Below, piece after piece: positions 59,481 to 64,000 of a stretch of DNA of 64,000 nt (positions are counted from its first letter, which is position 1; each line of letters starts with the position of its first letter). The stretch is from Mimachlamys varia (lineage: Eukaryota > Mollusca > Bivalvia > Pectinida > Pectinidae), in assembly GCA_947623455.1 (NCBI GenBank), contig OX392527.1, positions 31,302,201 through 31,366,200 of the forward strand, written 5' to 3'. Position numbers and translations under genes: made by a program. The notes below the pieces were generated by a model. It was not told the origin of the DNA. It did no database searches and saw only the letters and a program-made list of their open reading frames with translations.

Positions 59481-60147
59481 TGTGGTGATTTTGTTTACTG
59501 ACAGCCTTTTCTGTATTCTAATCTTCCATATTGGTATAGGTTTACCATGATAACTATGATGAAAACATGTTGTAATACTCTATAATTTCCCTTATTCATA
59601 CAGTTCATTCTGCATTTCCTTTCAAGTGCCAAAAAAAACAACCTTTATTTCATCAATCTCCGGTTTCATCTTTTGGTCAACATGGCCGAAACACGTGTTC
59701 TATGTGTCATAATGTGAAACTTGCTAGAGCTATGTGTCATAATGTGAAACTAAGTCATTCGTCTAGTATGGTTTCGAATTGAGACATGTTGTCGTCACAA
59801 AATTTGATCACGTTTGTTAGGTCCGAGTTTCATATACTGTTGTGACCGCATATGTTACCCTGATTGTTAGTTATGGGAGGTGGTAATGGGTCCCGAAACC
59901 CATACATACATTTATGTTACCCTAAATATTAGTGATTGTTTATAAATTACCTGTTGTGTGACCCGTACATATGTCGTCCTGATAAAGGTATGGATGTGGT
60001 AATGATGGCTGCACATGTGTCACCACGATTGTTATAGGGTGTGGTAGTTATATAATATATAATGGTAATCGCCTGTCTCGATGCCCGTTCAAGTGTGACT
60101 CGGGTTAATAGACCTACTTACGGGATGAAATAATGGGTTGTTGGCCG

Positions 60148-60940
60148 TCCAGAGATGTACATATGTTACCCTGATTATAAGTAATGGGGTGATGGTATGG
60201 GTTATTGGCTGTTCCAAGGCCTGTACATATGTTACCCAGATTATAAGTTATGGGGTGATGGTATGGGTTATTGGCTGTTCCAAGGCCTGTACATATGTTA
60301 CCCAGATTATTAGTTATGGGGTGATGGTATGGGTTATTGGCTGTTCCAAGGCCTGTACATATGTTACCCAGATTATAAGTTATGGGGTGATGGTATGGGT
60401 TATTGGCTGTTCCAAGGCCTGTACATATGTTACCCAGATTATAAGTTATGGGGTGATGGTATGGGTTATTGGCTGTCTAAGGCCCGTACATATGTTACCT
60501 AGATTATATGTTATGGGGTGATGGTATGGGTTATTGGCTGTTCCAAGGCCCGTACATATGTTACCTAGATTATAAGTTATGGGGTGATGGTATGGGTTAT
60601 TGGCTGTTCCAAGGCCTGTACATATGTTACCTAGATTATATGTTATGGGGTGATGGTATGGGTTATTGGCTGTTCCAAGGCCCGTACATATGTTACCCAG
60701 ATTATAAGTTATGGGGTGATGGTATGGGTTATTGGCTGTTCCAAGGCCCGTACATATGTTACCCAGATTATAAGTTATGGGGTGATGGTATGGGTTCTGG
60801 CTGTTCCAAGGCCCGTACATATGTTACCGAGATTATAAGTTATTGGGTGATGGCATGGGTTATTGGCTGTTTCAAGGCCCGTACATATGTTACCCAGATT
60901 ATTAGTTATGGGGTGATGGTATGGGTTAATGGCTGGCCCG
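60148..60940. repeat. 66 bp minisatellite, about 12 copies
   Basis: The unit starts gtacatatgttacccagatt, continues ataagttatggggtgatgg and ends ggttattggctgttccaagg. Copies differ by few bases. Diverged relatives extend upstream to about 59830 (gcatatgttaccctgattg). The unit is a multiple of three, so frames stay open on both strands; this is not read as coding. Confidence 0.94.
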
Positions 60941-62319
60941 CACTATTTATATATTTGTCTGTGTGCTGAGTAGGTGAGGAACCAGGACAAAGTATGTAGT
61001 GTAATCAATAAAATACGCCGCGATTGTTTAATACATTACACTGTGTGTAAAAAACGTGCGTACTGGTACGGCTATACGTGTGCTTATATAGGCTTCTCAA
61101 CACGGATGTTAACGTGGCAAGTTGACAACATTTGTATATTTTCTTTTAATCGAGTGAATAGTAAACACATGACTTTATGACCTCACAATGAAATGGACAC
61201 TAGGAATTGCAGAGGTCGTCCTTGGTTACCGCTGGTATTTGTTTGCGCCGAGCTGTTTTGTTTCGGTCACCATAAGCGCAGGAAAGGGCGATACTTAATA
61301 GATTAAAATACTTCGTGCCGAACTAAATGACTTCTCATTCAATTGCAAATAGGTCTGACGTCATGCACTTAAGAAATCTAAAATTAGTCGACTCTGTTTG
61401 ATCGGCTGATAATTCTTATATCAAATAGCGTCTGAAATTACTTAGAAAGGGAAAGTTACGTGTAAGGGGATAGTGTAAATATGGAGGGTAGGTGTCGTGT
61501 GTATGTTATCAATCCATTTGGAATATAAGACCGATGACGAATGTTAATGCTTATGAGATATACTATAGCCTGCCTCGTGTGACTGGAGACTACCTTGAAC
61601 ATGCTCTAATGTACCCTAAACATGGATGACCTTTGTCACAGCTGTGTGTACCGTCTGTATGTCACGATTATCCGGCGTGAATAATATTACAGGTACTCAT
61701 TACCTGTACAATTTTGCTGCGTATTTATATAATTAATTCTAGTTATTTTGATATCTTTAAGTCATACATTTACATGTTAAATGGAATTATGTATAGCCTC
61801 CACTGCCGTCTTTCCCCCTAACTATGTGTGTATTCACGTGCTGTACCTGGCTAATCTCCACGCGGTGTAAACAGGTGCTCGTGTTCTTGCGATAAACACT
61901 TAGAGGGTAATATATATTAACTTTATTTCATTTCTTTTTTGCATTTCAGGATAATGTAAAGCATTACATAATTGATGAAATTGGATTCAGAAACAAGTTA
62001 TACAACTGTATATCCATATCCAGTGGGAGATAGACAAATGGGATTTGAGGGCCACATTTTTTTATTATCATTGGATGACATGTATCTTATGGTGACAAAC
62101 GTCCGACAGAATAACTTAGTACTGCAGCTGTAAAAACGACTGCTGGTTGGAACAGATCAGCGGCATATATACCTTCAATCTTAAAATTAAATTCAATTTG
62201 ATGTTTTTTTATTAAAATGTGTGCCAAAAATAGTGTCTGTATACCAATTATAGTGTCTGCATTAATAAATATAGTATCTGTATAACTAAATGTAAAGAAA
62301 TGTAGCTAAAAGAAATTAT
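60941..62319. other. No gene recognised
   Basis: AT-rich DNA between the 66 bp array and RT copy R9. Several short CpG-bearing stretches are present (61010-61090, 61220-61290), but no exon could be supported. Confidence 0.4.
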
Positions 62320-62875
62320 AGAATAAAACCATAATCCGGACTCAAAATCGATTTAACTAGGGCCAAAATATGAACAAAGGAAAGATGTACATGGAGATCC
62401 TTGTAAAAGAACAAGAGAATAAGACCAGTTGTTCCGGAGGGTAAGCGTCTAGCTTCTGCTTCATCGACGATACCCGGTTAAATCTTAGTTACATCCAAGT
62501 AAACATCAAGTACTCAAAATGGGACAAAGATTGCGACCCAAAAAACTTGCCCATAGAACTTTCTGACCAGCCTGTATGTCTCGAATCCCTGTGTTATTAT
62601 AGTTTGTTTGTCAGCAGTCGACGTCGATCACGAAAAACACGAAATTTAGAGTAGGCCCTAGAATAACGATGTAACCACCACAGGTTGTTAGTATCAAGAA
62701 AGGGAAAGTTCACGATCGGAAAATTGAAATCGTCAAGTTTATCGTATAGCTTAGTAGAAAGCTGTCCATGCTGGTAATAGTTTAAGTAGAAAGAAGCTGA
62801 TTATTATAAGTTCAGAGAGGTTTATACGATCGATTGTTTATACACAACATATCGTCGATTTGGCATAGCTAAAAT
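62320..62875 (-). pseudogene. Reverse-transcriptase remnant with tail (copy R9)
   Basis: On the - strand: QIDDMLCINN (around 62830-62865, counterpart of YIDDVLSLNN, first residue changed), then TKLYDKLDDFNFPIVNFPFL (around 62690-62755), a degraded RYSRAYSKFRVFRDR and LLTNKL, then the tail to 62320 (complement of ttacatccaagtaaacatca and ttccggagggtaagcgtc). Stops lie between segments. Its 5' side abuts a 21 bp array. Confidence 0.8.
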
Positions 62876-64000
62876 AGAGTATGTATAACTCAATATAGTG
62901 TCTGTATAACTAAATATAGTGTATGTATAACTCAATTAAGTGTCTGTATAACTCAATAAAGTGCCTGTATAACTCAATAAAGTGTCTGTTTGACTCAATA
63001 AAGTGTCTGTATAACTCAATATAGTGTCTTTATAACTCAATATAGTGTCTGTATAACTCAATCGAGTGTCTGTATAAATAAAGTGTCTGTATAACTCAAT
63101 AAAATGTCTGTATAACTCAATATAGTGTCTGTATAATTCAATAAAGTGTCTGTATAACTCAATAAAGTGTCTGTATAACTCAATAAAGTGTCTGTATAAC
63201 TCAATATAGTGTCTGTATAACTCAATAAAGTGTCTGTATAACTCAATATAGTGTCTGTATAACTCAATATAGTGTCTGTATAACTCAATATAGTGTCTGT
63301 ATAACTCAATATAGTGTCTGTATAATTCAATCGAGTGTCTGTATAATTCAATATAGTGTCTGTATAACTCAATAAAGACATTTAATTATTGAGCTATTAT
63401 TATAAGTTCAGAGAGGTTTATACGTTCGATTGTTTATACACAACATATCGTCGATTTGGCATAGCTAAAATAGTGTATGTATAACTCAATATAGTGTCTG
63501 TATAACTAAATATAGTGTCTGTATAACTCAATTAAGTGTCTGTATAACTCAATAAAGTGCCTGTATAACTCAATAAAGTGTCTGTTTGACTCAATAAAGT
63601 GTCTGTATAACTCAATTAAGTGTCTGTATAACTCAATAAAGTGCCTGTATAACTCAATAAAGTGTCTGTTTGACTCAATAAAGTGTCTGTATAACTCAAT
63701 ATAGTGTCTTTATAACTCAATATAGTGTCTGTATAACTCAATATAGTGTATGTATAACTAAATATAGTGTCTGTATAACTAAATATAGTGTATGTATAAC
63801 TCAATTAAGTGCCTGTATAACTCAATAAAGTGTCTGTTTGACTCAATAAAGTGTCTGTATAACTCAATATAGTGTCTTTATAACTCAATATAGTGTCTGT
63901 ATAACTCAATCGAGTGTCTGTATAAATAAAGTGTCTGTATAACTCAATAAAATGTCTGTATTACTCAATATAGTGTCTGTATAATTCAATAAAGTGTCTG
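62872..64000. repeat. 21 bp minisatellite, runs off the window
   Basis: The unit is tagtgtctgtataactcaat plus one base, with variants (aaagtg, gcctg, tttgac). A ~75 bp non-array block at 63395-63470 repeats 62799-62870, including the RT fragment with QIDD, 596 bases apart. The second block is followed by a longer run, with about 12 extra monomers before the next shared landmark. The array continues past the right edge. Confidence 0.95.

Noticed and set aside
59079..59550. Cys-, Ser- and Val-rich overlapping open frames
   Set aside because: A T-rich degenerate repeat keeps three frames open at once; the peptide is low-complexity.
60138..60969. Open frames of 120-150 codons on both strands
   Set aside because: They are produced by a 66 bp repeat without stops; identical periodic peptides occur on both strands and no exon signals frame them.

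Overview
The window is eukaryotic: one multi-exon gene with GT-AG introns, an AT-rich background, many minisatellites and dense non-autonomous mobile elements. The mobile-element families (head-tail elements with CCGTC runs and internal ~145-165 bp repeats, and a tRNA-derived SINE with a molluscan-type tail) point to a mollusc, most likely a bivalve. That assignment is inference from repeat style; species cannot be read from the window.

Left part (1-28,600): the 3' two thirds of a PARN gene (poly(A)-specific ribonuclease) on the + strand. Eighteen exons from 1230 to 28374 join in frame into 529 codons plus a stop. The 5' exons, with the first two acidic catalytic residues of the nuclease, lie left of the window. 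The visible part keeps the other two catalytic aspartates, the R3H region, the RRM with its cap-binding tryptophan, a basic nuclear-localisation-like cluster and a Trp C-terminus. The introns hold a ~5.9 kb minisatellite with a 29 bp unit and higher-order structure (2611-8469), two large head-array-tail elements of family A (11185-12659, 20785-22178), three family B copies or ends (15990-16098, 18138-18711, 19197-20070), a 79 bp arm foldback, a 41 bp and a 30 bp minisatellite, a pogo-like MITE and a long-TIR MITE.

Right part (28,600-64,000): mostly intergenic. It carries at least eight decayed copies of one reverse-transcriptase family, several with recognisable RT motifs and a well conserved 3' tail, plus a TTAA-flanked MITE, a tRNA-derived SINE, a near-perfect 43 bp arm hairpin and minisatellites with 44, 18, 20, 66 and 21 bp units. 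A possible second gene may begin on the + strand near 56.5-59 kb (candidate 5' UTR exon and candidate first coding exon), with the rest beyond the window.

The most interesting signals are: (i) two families with unrelated internal arrays share one 3' end, a short hairpin followed at once by CTTGT, and the family A 5' hairpin shows a compensatory base change; (ii) family A element 1 repeats a palindromic pair of TCAAGGTCA nuclear-receptor-type sites every 145 bp inside a PARN intron; (iii) satellites abut RT fragments, and one array has carried along and duplicated an RT catalytic-motif fragment; (iv) a MITE sits inside an RT tail whose empty site is visible elsewhere in the window. All functional statements are from reading the sequence without database searches.
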